Below are positions 45,822-53,412 of a DNA stretch of 64,000 nucleotides, piece after piece. Both the position numbers and the translations under genes were made by a program. The notes beneath the pieces were generated by a model. It made no database searches, was not told the origin of the DNA, and saw only the letters and a program-made list of their open reading frames with translations. Position 1 is the first letter of the stretch, and every line of letters begins with the position of its first letter. The DNA comes from Streptomyces sp. NBC_00286 (GTDB lineage Bacteria > Actinomycetota > Actinomycetes > Streptomycetales > Streptomycetaceae): the NCBI RefSeq assembly GCF_036173125.1, contig NZ_CP108054.1, positions 8,461,001 through 8,525,000 on the forward strand, given 5' to 3'.

Positions 45822-46856
45822 GTGCGTCTCTGCCACAGCCGTCCGACTGACCCCGGGTACCGCCGCCTGCGCCATGGGCGCGGCTTCCGTTACGTCGACG
45901 CCCGAGGGGAGCCGCTGCGCGACCCCGCGGAGCTGGCCCGGATCCGGCAGCTGGTCATCCCGCCGGCCTGGCAGGACGTGTGGATCTGCACCCGGGCCAA
46001 TGGTCATCTGCAAGCTGTGGGTACCGACGCCGCCGGACGCCGTCAGTACCTGTACCACCCGCAGTTCCGTGCCGAGCAGGAGCAGGCCAAGCACGAGCAC
46101 GTGCTCGACGTCGCCGAGACTCTGCCCGCGGTACGGGAGGCTGTCGAGGGCCATCTGCGCGACCGCGGGCTGACCCGGCAGCGGGTCCTGGCCACGGCCG
46201 TACGCCTGCTCGACCTCGGCTTCTTCCGCATCGGCAGCGACCGCTACACCGAGCTGAACAACAGCTACGGCCTCACCACGCTGCTGCGGGAACACTCCCG
46301 CTGCCAGGCCGGTGCGGTCCTGTTCACCTACACCGGCAAGCACGGCAAGGAGATCGCCCAGACGGTCGCGGACCCCGCCGCCTGCCGAGCCCTCACCGCG
46401 CTGCTGCGGCGCCGGGGCGGCGGCGACCGGCTCCTTGCCTACTGGGAGGGGCGCGCCTGACATGACGTGACTGGTCAGGACGTCAACGCGTACCTCAAGG
46501 AACTGGCCGGCCTGGAGATCACCGCCAAGGACTTCCGCACCTGGCACGCCACCGTCATGGCGGCCGTGGCGCTGGCCGTCTCGCAGCCTGTCGCGCGCAG
46601 CGAGACCGCCCGGCGCAAGGCCATTTCCCGGGCGGCGCGAGAGGTGGCCGGGTACCTCGGCAACACACCTGCGGTCTGCCGGGCTTCCTACATCAACCCC
46701 CGGGTGGTCGAACTCTTCGAGGAGGGCGTCACGGTCGCCGCCGCGCTGCCTCACCTCGGCGACGAGGGCGCCTACGGCATCCCGGCCACCCAGGGACCTG
46801 CCGAACGGGCCGTGCTGCGCATGCTGCGGAACGGGCGCCCCCCGGAAGGGAAGTGA
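45822..46856 (+). pseudogene. DNA topoisomerase IB split by an in-frame TGA
   Basis: GTG 45822 (AGGAGG 5 nt upstream) opens a bacterial topoisomerase IB. The first part ends at TGA 46458-46460 after LLAYWEGRA; the same frame continues at once with HDVTGQDVNAYLKELAG to 46856. In the family the broken position is a Trp (EGRxWHDVT context), so TGG to TGA is the simplest explanation. Catalytic residues are divided: Arg in GSDRYTELNNSYGL and Lys in YTGKHGKE lie before the stop, while His in FRTWHATV and the Tyr nucleophile in CRASYINP lie after it. Without readthrough both pieces are inactive. A GTG at 46467 could restart translation. This could also be a sequencing error; the reading frame is otherwise undamaged. 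It lies in the repeat-bounded block. Confidence 0.85.
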
Positions 46857-46886
46857 GCGGGCGCACCTGAGTACCCGAAGACCGGC

Positions 46887-46955
46887 GTGGGGGCAGCGGC
46901 AGCGGTGGCCTTCTACGCGGTCGCGACGGGCCGCCCTCAGCCCTGAGGCCGCATC
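46887..46955 (+). repeat. 69-bp direct repeat, right copy (trmH remnant and kinase 3' end)
   Basis: The segment matches 41575-41643 with three mismatches. On the plus strand it still encodes VGAAAAVAFYAVATGRPQP and a stop, the exact C-terminus of TrmH, with no gene body before it. On the minus strand it holds the last codons and the stop (46937-46939) of the Ser/Thr kinase. It marks the right boundary of the block 41644-46886. Confidence 0.92.
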
Positions 46956-48256
46956 TCGAGCGTCGACTCGTACCGCTCGGCCATCAGCCCGTCCGGTGTG
47001 CTGAACTCCGGCTGTACGGGCTCCAGTTGCCGCCGCTCACCGCCGAGCCCGCGCTCCGGCCCCTGGCAGCCCTGCGCCGCCGCGATCCCGAGCGCCACCA
47101 GCAGCGTCACCACGACGAACACGAACAGCCGCTGCCGTAGCAACCGCGGATTGGCGGGCCGTCGCCCGGACCCGGTGGACCGCGGCCCTGAACGCCCCGC
47201 CCCACTGCGCGACGCCGCGGGCCGACCGCCTGAGCTGGAGCGCGTCGAGTTGCCCCGCGACGACACCGGGCGCGCCCCGTTCCGCGAAGGGGTGCTGTTC
47301 CGCGGCGGCGGGGGAGCGCCCTGCGTACGCCGCTGGGTGCGCTGGTCCGGGTGATGCTCGGTGAGCCGCCCCGTCGGCCGCTCGGCCTCGTTCACGCGCG
47401 GCGCGGGCGGCCGGGCGGCGCTCAGGCCCTGCGCCTCGCGGGCCGCGATCTCCTTGAGCCGCAACGACAGTTGAAGCGTGCTGGGCCGCTGCTCCGGATC
47501 CTTCGCCAGACACGCCCGTACGAGAGGGGCCAGCGCGTCCGGCACACCCTTCAGCTGCGGCTCCTCGTGCACCACCCTGTAGAGCATCACTTCGGAACTG
47601 CCGTGCCCGAAAGGCGAGTCGGTGGTCGCCGCGTACGCCAGCGTGGCACCGAGCGCGAACACATCCGTGGCCGGAGTGACAGCGGCACCTCGCACCTGCT
47701 CGGGCGCGAGGAAACCGGGTGACCCCACCGCCGTACCGACGTGCGTGAGCGTGCTCGCCCCCGTCGCCCAGGCGATGCCGAAGTCGATGATGCGTGGCCC
47801 CTTCGGGGAGAGCAGGATGTTCGACGGCTTGAGATCCCGATGCACGACACCGGCCTCGTGCACGGCGACGAGCCCCTCGGAGAGGGCGGCGCCGACGGCC
47901 GCGATCTCGGCCGCGGTGAGCGGCCCCTCCCCGGTGACCTTGTCGTGCAGCGAGGGCCCGGGGACGTACTGCGTCGCGAACCACGGGCGGTCCGCTTCCA
48001 GATCCGCGGCGACGAGCCGGGCCGTACACCCGCCCCGAATGCGTCGCGCCGCCGACACCTCGCGTGCGAACCGCGACCGGAACTCCTGGTCCTCCGCCAG
48101 ATCCGGCCGGATCACCTTCAGTGCGACTCGCTGGCCACGCCGGTCGGAGCCCAGATAGACAACGCCCATCCCACCCGCACCGAGCCGTCGGTGGATCTTG
48201 AACGAGCCGACGACACGCGGGTCCTCGCGCCTCAGGCGCATCATCGCCATGTCCAT
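46937..48256 (-). CDS. Membrane Ser/Thr protein kinase (PknB-like, no PASTA domain)
   Basis: The 439-residue protein has a complete Hanks kinase domain: glycine loop RRLGAGGMGVVYLG, Lys in VALKVIRP, catalytic VVHRDLKPSNILL, DFG in IIDFGIAW, and APEQV. A Pro/Arg/Ser-rich linker (~280-365) and one membrane helix (LFVFVVVTLLVALGIAAA) follow, leaving a ~45-residue external tail without PASTA repeats. It should signal across the membrane, but the ligand is unknown. ATG 48256 is preferred; an upstream in-frame start at 48286 adds 10 residues. The C-terminus lies within the 69-bp repeat shared with trmH. Confidence 0.92.
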   Translation of the reverse strand: MDMAMMRLRREDPRVVGSFKIHRRLGAGGMGVVYLGSDRRGQRVALKVIRPDLAEDQEFRSRFAREVSAARRIRGGCTARLVAADLEADRPWFATQYVPGPSLHDKVTGEGPLTAAEIAAVGAALSEGLVAVHEAGVVHRDLKPSNILLSPKGPRIIDFGIAWATGASTLTHVGTAVGSPGFLAPEQVRGAAVTPATDVFALGATLAYAATTDSPFGHGSSEVMLYRVVHEEPQLKGVPDALAPLVRACLAKDPEQRPSTLQLSLRLKEIAAREAQGLSAARPPAPRVNEAERPTGRLTEHHPDQRTQRRTQGAPPPPRNSTPSRNGARPVSSRGNSTRSSSGGRPAASRSGAGRSGPRSTGSGRRPANPRLLRQRLFVFVVVTLLVALGIAAAQGCQGPERGLGGERRQLEPVQPEFSTPDGLMAERYESTLEMRPQG

Positions 48257-48452
48257 CCCCGCTGCCCGGTCCGTTTGACGTGGCACAGCTTACGTTTCCG
48301 TGGCCGGGCGTGCGCAGAGGCCGCGCCCTCGCGGCCCGGCCGATTGTCAGTGCCGGGTGGGAGACTTGAAAGATGGTCAGGGGACGGGCGAATTCAGCGG
48401 CTTTGGGCTGCCGGGATCCCCAACCATCGGTCGCAGAAGGGGGATTGGGCCA

Positions 48453-48728
48453 GTGAAGGGTGATCGCGTGGAGATAGTCGTGGACGCCGGCGACACGACA
48501 CGTACATACGAGGTGGTGGCGAGCCGCGCGGGGCGCCGGGTGGAGACGGCGGTCCGCCGAGGAGTGGTGGAAGTGAGCGAAGTCACCCGCAGCGGAGGGG
48601 TGGTCCGCACGGCCCGCTTCATGGCGAACCGGGTGCTGGCCCTGGTCGAGCAGCCCGTGCCCAGGGAGGACAGCTCGGAGCAGAAAGGGCAGACCGGACG
48701 TCCCCTCCGGGAAGACCCCGAGACCTAG
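48453..48728 (+). CDS. Small conserved protein of unknown function
   Basis: The 91-residue protein from GTG 48453 (AGGGGG upstream) starts KGDRVEIVVDAGDTTRTYEV and continues with a basic, strand-rich stretch (SRAGRRVETAVRRGVVEVSE, then VTRSGGVVRTARFMANRVLA). It reads like a small beta-barrel protein and ends in a charged tail. No family is recognised. It is divergent from the kinase gene, with about 200 bp between the starts. Confidence 0.65.
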   Translation: MKGDRVEIVVDAGDTTRTYEVVASRAGRRVETAVRRGVVEVSEVTRSGGVVRTARFMANRVLALVEQPVPREDSSEQKGQTGRPLREDPET

Positions 48729-48972
48729 GACCTCGTCTCCACCCAGGGGAGTACTCCGCAGGTCATCGGTCATCCTCCGGGAGGCCCGGCAATCGATACG
48801 ACGGCATGACGCCCCACGGGCCCCGCCCGCCTAGATTTGAAGTCAAGCGGCGGGTGCAGCACTCGTCCCCCGAGGTCAGTCACCCGCCGCTGCCAGACAG
48901 CAGGAGATCAACCGGCAACAAGAGCCTCATCAACTGCAAGAGCTTCATCAACAGAAGGTCAGGAGAGGGGCC

Positions 48973-49182
48973 ATGGCGGACACGGCATCGCGGACGATGA
49001 TCCGCACGCGGGGACGCAAGGCGCACAGCGCCGCGTTCGGTACCCGCCGGTCCGGCCAGCGCCACCCCTTGGTGGCGACGGCCATGGTCCTCCCCCTGGC
49101 GACCCTGCTCGTGGTCGTCTTCGGCGGCTGGGAAGCAGTGGTCACACAAGCGTCGTCCGTGGGCGTGATGCTGGGGCGCTGA
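48973..49182 (+). CDS. Small single-pass membrane protein
   Basis: The 69-residue protein has a basic N-terminal half (RTRGRKAHSAAFGTRRSGQR) and one helix (ATAMVLPLATLLVVVFGGW). AGGAGAGG lies just before ATG 48973. The function is unknown. A strong hairpin terminator follows at 49274. The stretch 48729-48972 before it holds no gene that I can support. Confidence 0.65.
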   Translation: MADTASRTMIRTRGRKAHSAAFGTRRSGQRHPLVATAMVLPLATLLVVVFGGWEAVVTQASSVGVMLGR

Positions 49183-49273
49183 GCGGCGCCCCAGGCCCGG
49201 AAGAGCGGTCCGGGCGGGGACATCCGGCCATGAAACCCCGTGGGGACGGGGGTGCGGCGGACGGCACAGAGAC

Positions 49274-49301
49274 GCCCGCGCAGCTGGGGAGCTGCGCGGG
49301 C
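49274..49301 (+). terminator. 12-bp hairpin terminator
   Basis: GCCCGCGCAGCT (49274-49285) pairs perfectly with AGCTGCGCGGGC (49290-49301) across GGGG, followed by TGTCTTGT. It lies 92 bp past the small membrane-protein gene. Confidence 0.75.
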
Positions 49302-49470
49302 TGTCTTGTGCGCCTAAACCGGCGCCGCTTTCGCGGACCTGGTTGCTCGCCGTTGTGGTTGCTCAATTGATGGTCGCGGTTCGAGGATTGTTTGCGGGCT
49401 GCGTACGCTCACGAGGTTGGCCCGGGCTTACGGGGGCGAGTCGGGGGCGTACGACCTCAGGGGGATTCGA

Positions 49471-50421
49471 GTGACCGTGGACGTGCTGCCCGGCCTTGCC
49501 GCGAAGGTGCGTGCTGCGGTGCACGCGGGTGCGAGTGTCTGTGCCTGCGGCACCGAGGTCTCCTCTGTGCTGGCCGATCGGGTCGATGGCACCGTCGTGC
49601 GGCATGCGGACACCGTGGCTAAGGCGCACGCTCCCGGAACCGACGCCGGCGACCTTGCGGCTCGTATGGCCGTCGCCGCGCACACGGCCCTGGACGGCGT
49701 CCTCCTGGCGCCGCTTGCCGCGAGCGCTGCCGAACTGTACGGCCGGCTGGTCACGTTCTGGCCGTACGGCACTCCCGTAGACCCCGAAACTCCCGAAGCC
49801 GCCCCTTGGGGGGAAGCCGCCACCCTCCTCGCTCGCCTCCACCGGACGCCCGAGGCCGTACTCCCGTCCGGACTCCCGGCGATGCGCGGCCCGGCGAAGG
49901 CGGCTCGTGCCGTCGCCCGCCTCCATACGGCCGGTCCTCACCCGGCAGCCGCTCCGGTCCTGCGGGCCTGGTCCGTCCTCCCCGCTTGGGCGCGGGACGA
50001 GGCCTCGATGCCGGATACCCGCACGTTGTGCCACGGTGATCTGCACCTGGGGCAACTCGTCCGCGATTCGGGCGGCGCCTGGCTGCTGATCGACATCGAC
50101 GACCTTGGAGTGGGCGAGCCCGCGTGGGATCTGGCGCGCCCCGCCGCCTGGTTCGCCTGCGGGCTCCTCCCGCCCGAGGAGTGGACCCGTTTCCTGACGG
50201 CGTACCAGAAGGCCGAGGGCCCCGCCCTCCCCGCGGACACAGACCCCTGGCACGCCCTGGACATTCCGGCCCGCGCGCTCACCGTCCAGACGGGTGCCCT
50301 GGCGATCGCGAAGGCGATGGCGGCCGGCCGTGCGCTCGACGAGGTGGAGGGGGCAGTGATCGACGCCTGTGACCGAATGGCAGCGCACCCGCCGGAGTTG
50401 GCGCCCGGGTTCCCGACGTAA
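49471..50421 (+). CDS. Aminoglycoside phosphotransferase (APH) family protein
   Basis: The 316-residue protein has the APH/choline-kinase catalytic motif TLCHGDLHLGQLV (about residue 190) and the metal-binding WLLIDIDDLGVGEPAWDLAR. The N-terminal lobe is weakly conserved. The fold phosphorylates small molecules, and many Streptomyces members are housekeeping or unknown rather than resistance genes. GTG 49471 has AGGGGG 6 nt upstream. The substrate is unassigned. Confidence 0.82.
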   Translation: MTVDVLPGLAAKVRAAVHAGASVCACGTEVSSVLADRVDGTVVRHADTVAKAHAPGTDAGDLAARMAVAAHTALDGVLLAPLAASAAELYGRLVTFWPYGTPVDPETPEAAPWGEAATLLARLHRTPEAVLPSGLPAMRGPAKAARAVARLHTAGPHPAAAPVLRAWSVLPAWARDEASMPDTRTLCHGDLHLGQLVRDSGGAWLLIDIDDLGVGEPAWDLARPAAWFACGLLPPEEWTRFLTAYQKAEGPALPADTDPWHALDIPARALTVQTGALAIAKAMAAGRALDEVEGAVIDACDRMAAHPPELAPGFPT

Positions 50422-50495
50422 GGTGCAACCGAACCGAAGCCGGGCAGTGTCTGTCCTGGCGAAGCAGCACCGACCGGCGAGGAGTTGAGCCGACC

Positions 50496-50792
50496 ATGCA
50501 GTGTCCGAAGTGCCGTGCGCCGATGCACACGTACAACCGCAATGGCGTCCAGATCGAGCAGTGCAGCGGCTGCCGCGGGATCTTTCTCGACTACGGCGAG
50601 CTGGAGTCGCTGACCCGCCTGGAATCCCAGTGGCAGCAGCCCGCGCCGCCGCCTCCGGCGGCCCCACAGGCCTACCCGTCCGCTCCCGCACCCGCGTGGG
50701 GCGCCCCGCATGGCGGCCACGGCGGACACGGCGGTCACTACGGCCACAACAAGCGCCACAAGAGCTTCGGCCACATGCTCTTCTCCTCCTGA
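50496..50792 (+). CDS. TFIIB-type zinc-ribbon protein
   Basis: The 98-residue protein carries one N-terminal zinc ribbon: QCPKC and EQCSGCRGIFLDYGELE, a C-x2-C...C-x2-C set typical of zf-TFIIB proteins. A Pro/Ala linker and a Gly/His-rich tail (GGHGGHGGHYGHNKRH) follow. GAGGAG precedes ATG 50496. The function is unknown; the His tail could bind additional metal. Confidence 0.82.
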   Translation: MQCPKCRAPMHTYNRNGVQIEQCSGCRGIFLDYGELESLTRLESQWQQPAPPPPAAPQAYPSAPAPAWGAPHGGHGGHGGHYGHNKRHKSFGHMLFSS

Positions 50793-50819
50793 CCACATCC
50801 GAGGAGCTTCACGCATGAC

Positions 50820-50854
50820 GAAGCCCCCGGCCGTACGAGACGGCCGGGGGCTTC
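50820..50854. terminator. Perfect 15-bp hairpin between zinc-ribbon gene and tRNAs
   Basis: GAAGCCCCCGGCCGT (50820-50834) pairs with ACGGCCGGGGGCTTC (50840-50854) with a 5-nt loop. It can stop transcription from both directions: the zinc-ribbon gene on the plus strand and the tRNA operon on the minus strand, whose last tRNA ends 6 bp away. Confidence 0.8.
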
Positions 50855-50860
50855 GGCTGG

Positions 50861-50932
50861 TGCGCGATACTGGGATTGAACCAGTGACCTCTTCCGTGTC
50901 AGGGAAGCGCTCTCCCGCTGAGCTAATCGCGC
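50861..50932 (-). tRNA. tRNA-Val (GAC), copy 1
   Basis: The 72-nt cloverleaf has acceptor GCGCGAT/ATCGCGC, D arm GCTCAGCGGGAGAGC, anticodon arm CTTCC-CTGACAC-GGAAG (anticodon GAC) and T loop TTCAATC, discriminator A. CCA is not encoded. It is the most distal tRNA of a five-gene minus-strand cluster. Confidence 0.95.
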
Positions 50933-50963
50933 GGGTCGGACCTTGCTGGTGGTGCGTGGTGCG

Positions 50964-51035
50964 TGCGCGATACTGGGATTGAACCAGTGACCTCTTCCGT
51001 GTCAGGGAAGCGCTCTCCCGCTGAGCTAATCGCGC
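50964..51035 (-). tRNA. tRNA-Val (GAC), copy 2
   Basis: This copy is identical in sequence to copy 1, 31 bp away, including the acceptor stem GCGCGAT/ATCGCGC and anticodon GAC. It results from tandem duplication. Confidence 0.95.
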
Positions 51036-51057
51036 GGGACCCGGTGAACCGGACCAG

Positions 51058-51129
51058 TGGACGATACTGGGATTGAACCAGTGACCTCTTCCGTGTCAGG
51101 GAAGCGCTCTCCCGCTGAGCTAATCGTCC
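51058..51129 (-). tRNA. tRNA-Val (GAC), copy 3, variant acceptor stem
   Basis: The body is identical to copies 1 and 2, but the acceptor stem is GGACGAT/ATCGTCC. Positions 2 and 3 differ on both strands, so pairing is kept. Anticodon GAC, discriminator A. It lies 4 bp downstream of tRNA-Cys in transcription order. Confidence 0.95.
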
Positions 51130-51133
51130 TTGG

Positions 51134-51204
51134 AGGTGGAGACGGGATTTGAACCCGTGTAGACGGCTTTGCAGGCCGTTGCCTCGCCTCTCGGCCACTC
51201 CACC
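51134..51204 (-). tRNA. tRNA-Cys (GCA)
   Basis: The 71-nt cloverleaf has acceptor GGTGGAG/CTCCACC, anticodon arm ACGGC-CTGCAAA-GCCGT (anticodon GCA), T loop TTCAAAT and discriminator U, the identity base expected for cysteine. Confidence 0.96.
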
Positions 51205-51241
51205 AGGGGCGGGGGTTCGGGAAGATCCCCCACTTCCTGCG

Positions 51242-51314
51242 AGCGGACGACCAGGTTCGAACTGGCGACCTCAACCTTGGCAAGGTTGCGCTCTACCAAC
51301 TGAGCTACGTCCGC
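51242..51314 (-). tRNA. tRNA-Gly (GCC)
   Basis: The 73-nt cloverleaf has acceptor GCGGACG/CGTCCGC, D arm GCTCAGTTGGTAGAGC, anticodon arm CAACC-TTGCCAA-GGTTG (anticodon GCC), T loop TTCGAAC and discriminator U. It is the first gene of the Gly-Cys-Val-Val-Val transcript; the promoter should lie in 51315-51420. Confidence 0.96.
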
Positions 51315-51457
51315 TTGTCTTTCCCGCCCCGCTCGCGCGAGTCGGTGACGTGTTGAACTCTAGCGGATTCCCGGGCCAGTACAAAAACGCGTTTATGCAG
51401 CGTGCTGCGGTGCGCCCGCCGGGAGACACGGCCGGGTCACCCGCCCGGCGCCCGCCA

Positions 51458-51463
51458 TAGACT
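51458..51463 (+). promoter_or_regulatory. -10 box of a probable leaderless pabB transcript
   Basis: TAGACT is followed by 7 nt and then GTG 51471, the spacing expected when transcription begins at the start codon. No Shine-Dalgarno is present upstream of that GTG. Confidence 0.5.
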
Positions 51464-51470
51464 CGCACCT

Positions 51471-52532
51471 GTGCACGACCTCCCAGCTCTCGCCCGTTTC
51501 GGCGGCCTCGTCGCGACCGGCCTCCATGACGTCACGAGTGACCCCGCGGCCCTGGACTCGAGTGGCTTCTGGGCCGTCACAGCGGACTTCGAGGGGCGCC
51601 TGGTGTGCGCCCGCTTCCGGGACGTACGCCATGAGCCGGTGCCCGCGCCGGTGCCGGGGGAGTGGCGGGGGCCCGCGCTGGACGACTGGACGTCGTCGCT
51701 CGACCGCGCCGCGTACACGGCGGGCGTACGCCGCATCCGCGAGCACATAGCGGCCGGTGAGGTCTACCAGGCGAACCTCTGCCGGGTTCTGTCCGCGCCC
51801 ATCGCTCCGGACGCCGACGTGGACGCGCTCACCGCGCTGCTCGCGCGCGGCAACCCGGCCCCGTACGCCGGAACGATCCGACTCCGCGACCACGGTGTGG
51901 AGATCGCCACCGCGTCTCCCGAACTGTTTCTGCGCCGCGACGGGCGGATCGTCGAGTCGGGCCCGATCAAGGGCACCGGACGCACCGAGGCCGACCTCCT
52001 GGAGAAGGACTACGCCGAGAACGTCATGATCGTGGACCTGGTCCGCAACGACATCGGACGCGTCTGCGCCACCGGCTCGGTGACCGTGCCCGACCTGTGC
52101 GTCGTCGAGAAGCACCCGGGCCTCGTCCACCTCGTCTCGACCGTGCGCGGCGAACTTCGCGATGACGCCGGCTGGCCAGAGCTGCTGGCGGCGACGTTTC
52201 CGCCTGGTTCCGTCACCGGCGCCCCCAAGTCCAGTGCCCTGCGGATCATCGAGGCCCTGGAGACGGCGCCCCGCGGCCCGTACTGCGGTGGCATCGGGTG
52301 GGTGGACGCCGACCGCGGGACCGGGGAACTGGCCGTCGGCATCCGTACGTTCTGGATGGACCGGTCCGCCGAGCGGGGAAGGGACGCGGCAGTGCTGCGC
52401 TTCGGCTCCGGCGCGGGTATCACCTGGGGGTCCGACCCCGAGCTCGAGTGGCGTGAGACGGAACTGAAAGCCGCCCGACTGCTGGCTGTAGCGTCGGGGG
52501 CGTACGACGCAAGCGAAGGGACTCTCACGTGA
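51471..52532 (+). CDS. pabB: Aminodeoxychorismate synthase component I
   Basis: PabB converts chorismate and ammonia to 4-amino-4-deoxychorismate for folate. The 353-residue chorismate-binding enzyme shows IAAGEVYQANLCRVL, EIATASPELFLRRDGRI, the PabB-type PIKGTGRTEAD (TrpE enzymes have PIAGT), ENVMIVDLVRNDIGRV, TFPPGSVTGAPK and RFGSGAGITWGSDPE. It lacks the N-terminal domain of TrpE and is shorter than enteric PabB. GTG 51471 is set by the leaderless promoter. pabC follows with 4-nt overlap; no amidotransferase gene (pabA) is adjacent. Confidence 0.92.
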   Translation: MHDLPALARFGGLVATGLHDVTSDPAALDSSGFWAVTADFEGRLVCARFRDVRHEPVPAPVPGEWRGPALDDWTSSLDRAAYTAGVRRIREHIAAGEVYQANLCRVLSAPIAPDADVDALTALLARGNPAPYAGTIRLRDHGVEIATASPELFLRRDGRIVESGPIKGTGRTEADLLEKDYAENVMIVDLVRNDIGRVCATGSVTVPDLCVVEKHPGLVHLVSTVRGELRDDAGWPELLAATFPPGSVTGAPKSSALRIIEALETAPRGPYCGGIGWVDADRGTGELAVGIRTFWMDRSAERGRDAAVLRFGSGAGITWGSDPELEWRETELKAARLLAVASGAYDASEGTLT

Positions 52533-53350
52533 AGCTCTGGCTCGACGGTGGGCTGCGGGACATCGAGTCGGCCCGTGTCTCCGTCCTCGACCACGGACTG
52601 ACCGTGGGCGACGGCGTCTTCGAGACCGTCAAGGCGGTCGACGGCCGGCCGTTCGCGCTCACCCGCCACCTCGACCGGCTGACCCGCTCGGCGCACGGCC
52701 TCGGGCTGCCCGAGCCCGACCTCGACGAGGTGCGCCGGGCCTGCACCGCCGTCCTCGACGCCAACCCGATGCCGCTGGGCCGCCTGCGGATCACGTACAC
52801 CGGGGGCCTGTCCCCGCTCGGCTCCGACCGCGGCGAACACGGGCCGACCCTCGTCGTCGCCCTCGGCGAGACCAGTCGGCGCGCCGACACCACCGCCGTG
52901 ATCACCGTGCCGTGGACCCGCAACGAGCGCGGCGCGCTCGCCGGGCTCAAGACCACGTCGTACGCGGAGAACGTCGTCGCCCTCGCCCGCGCTCGCGAAC
53001 AGGGCGCGACGGAGTCGCTGTTCGCGAACACCGTGGGGCAGCTGTGCGAGGGCACCGGGTCCAATGTCTTCGTGGTCCTCGACGGCGAGATCCACACCCC
53101 GCCGATCGCCTCCGGCTGCCTCGCGGGCATCACGCGGGCGCTCACCGTCGAGTGGACCGGCGCCAAGGAGACCGAACTGCCGCTGGACGTTCTGGAACGG
53201 GCGGAGGAGATCTTCCTCACGTCGACCCTGCGCGACGTACAGGCCGTGCACCGGGTCGACGCGCGCGAACTCCCGGGCGCACCCGGGCCGGTGACCGCCA
53301 AGGCCATGCGGATCTTCGACGAGCGGGCGGGCGACGACCTCGATCCGTAA
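52529..53350 (+). CDS. pabC: Aminodeoxychorismate lyase / class-IV aminotransferase
   Basis: The 273-residue fold-type-IV PLP enzyme has VLDHGLTVGDGVFETVK, the PLP lysine in GLKTTSYAENVVALARA, and LCEGTGSNVFVVLDGEIHTPP. Coupling to pabB by a GTGA overlap supports the lyase assignment (aminodeoxychorismate to p-aminobenzoate plus pyruvate) over branched-chain or D-amino-acid aminotransferase activity. Confidence 0.88.
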   Translation: MKLWLDGGLRDIESARVSVLDHGLTVGDGVFETVKAVDGRPFALTRHLDRLTRSAHGLGLPEPDLDEVRRACTAVLDANPMPLGRLRITYTGGLSPLGSDRGEHGPTLVVALGETSRRADTTAVITVPWTRNERGALAGLKTTSYAENVVALARAREQGATESLFANTVGQLCEGTGSNVFVVLDGEIHTPPIASGCLAGITRALTVEWTGAKETELPLDVLERAEEIFLTSTLRDVQAVHRVDARELPGAPGPVTAKAMRIFDERAGDDLDP

Positions 53351-53412
53351 AGCCACACACAGCCGCACATATTCGGTGACACCAGTAATCCACGGTGGGT
53401 ACAACATCCCTG

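Noticed and set aside
46458..46460. TGA as a selenocysteine codon in the topoisomerase
   Set aside because: The family has Trp here, not Cys, and I see no selenocysteine-insertion hairpin; a nonsense change is simpler.
45822..46856. Frameshift in the topoisomerase gene
   Set aside because: The second part continues in the same frame 7 nt after the stop, so a substitution explains it without an insertion or deletion.
41644..46886. Block as a transposon or integrative element
   Set aside because: No transposase, integrase, terminal inverted repeat or tRNA site is visible; only the long direct repeat supports an insertion, so I report it without naming an element type.
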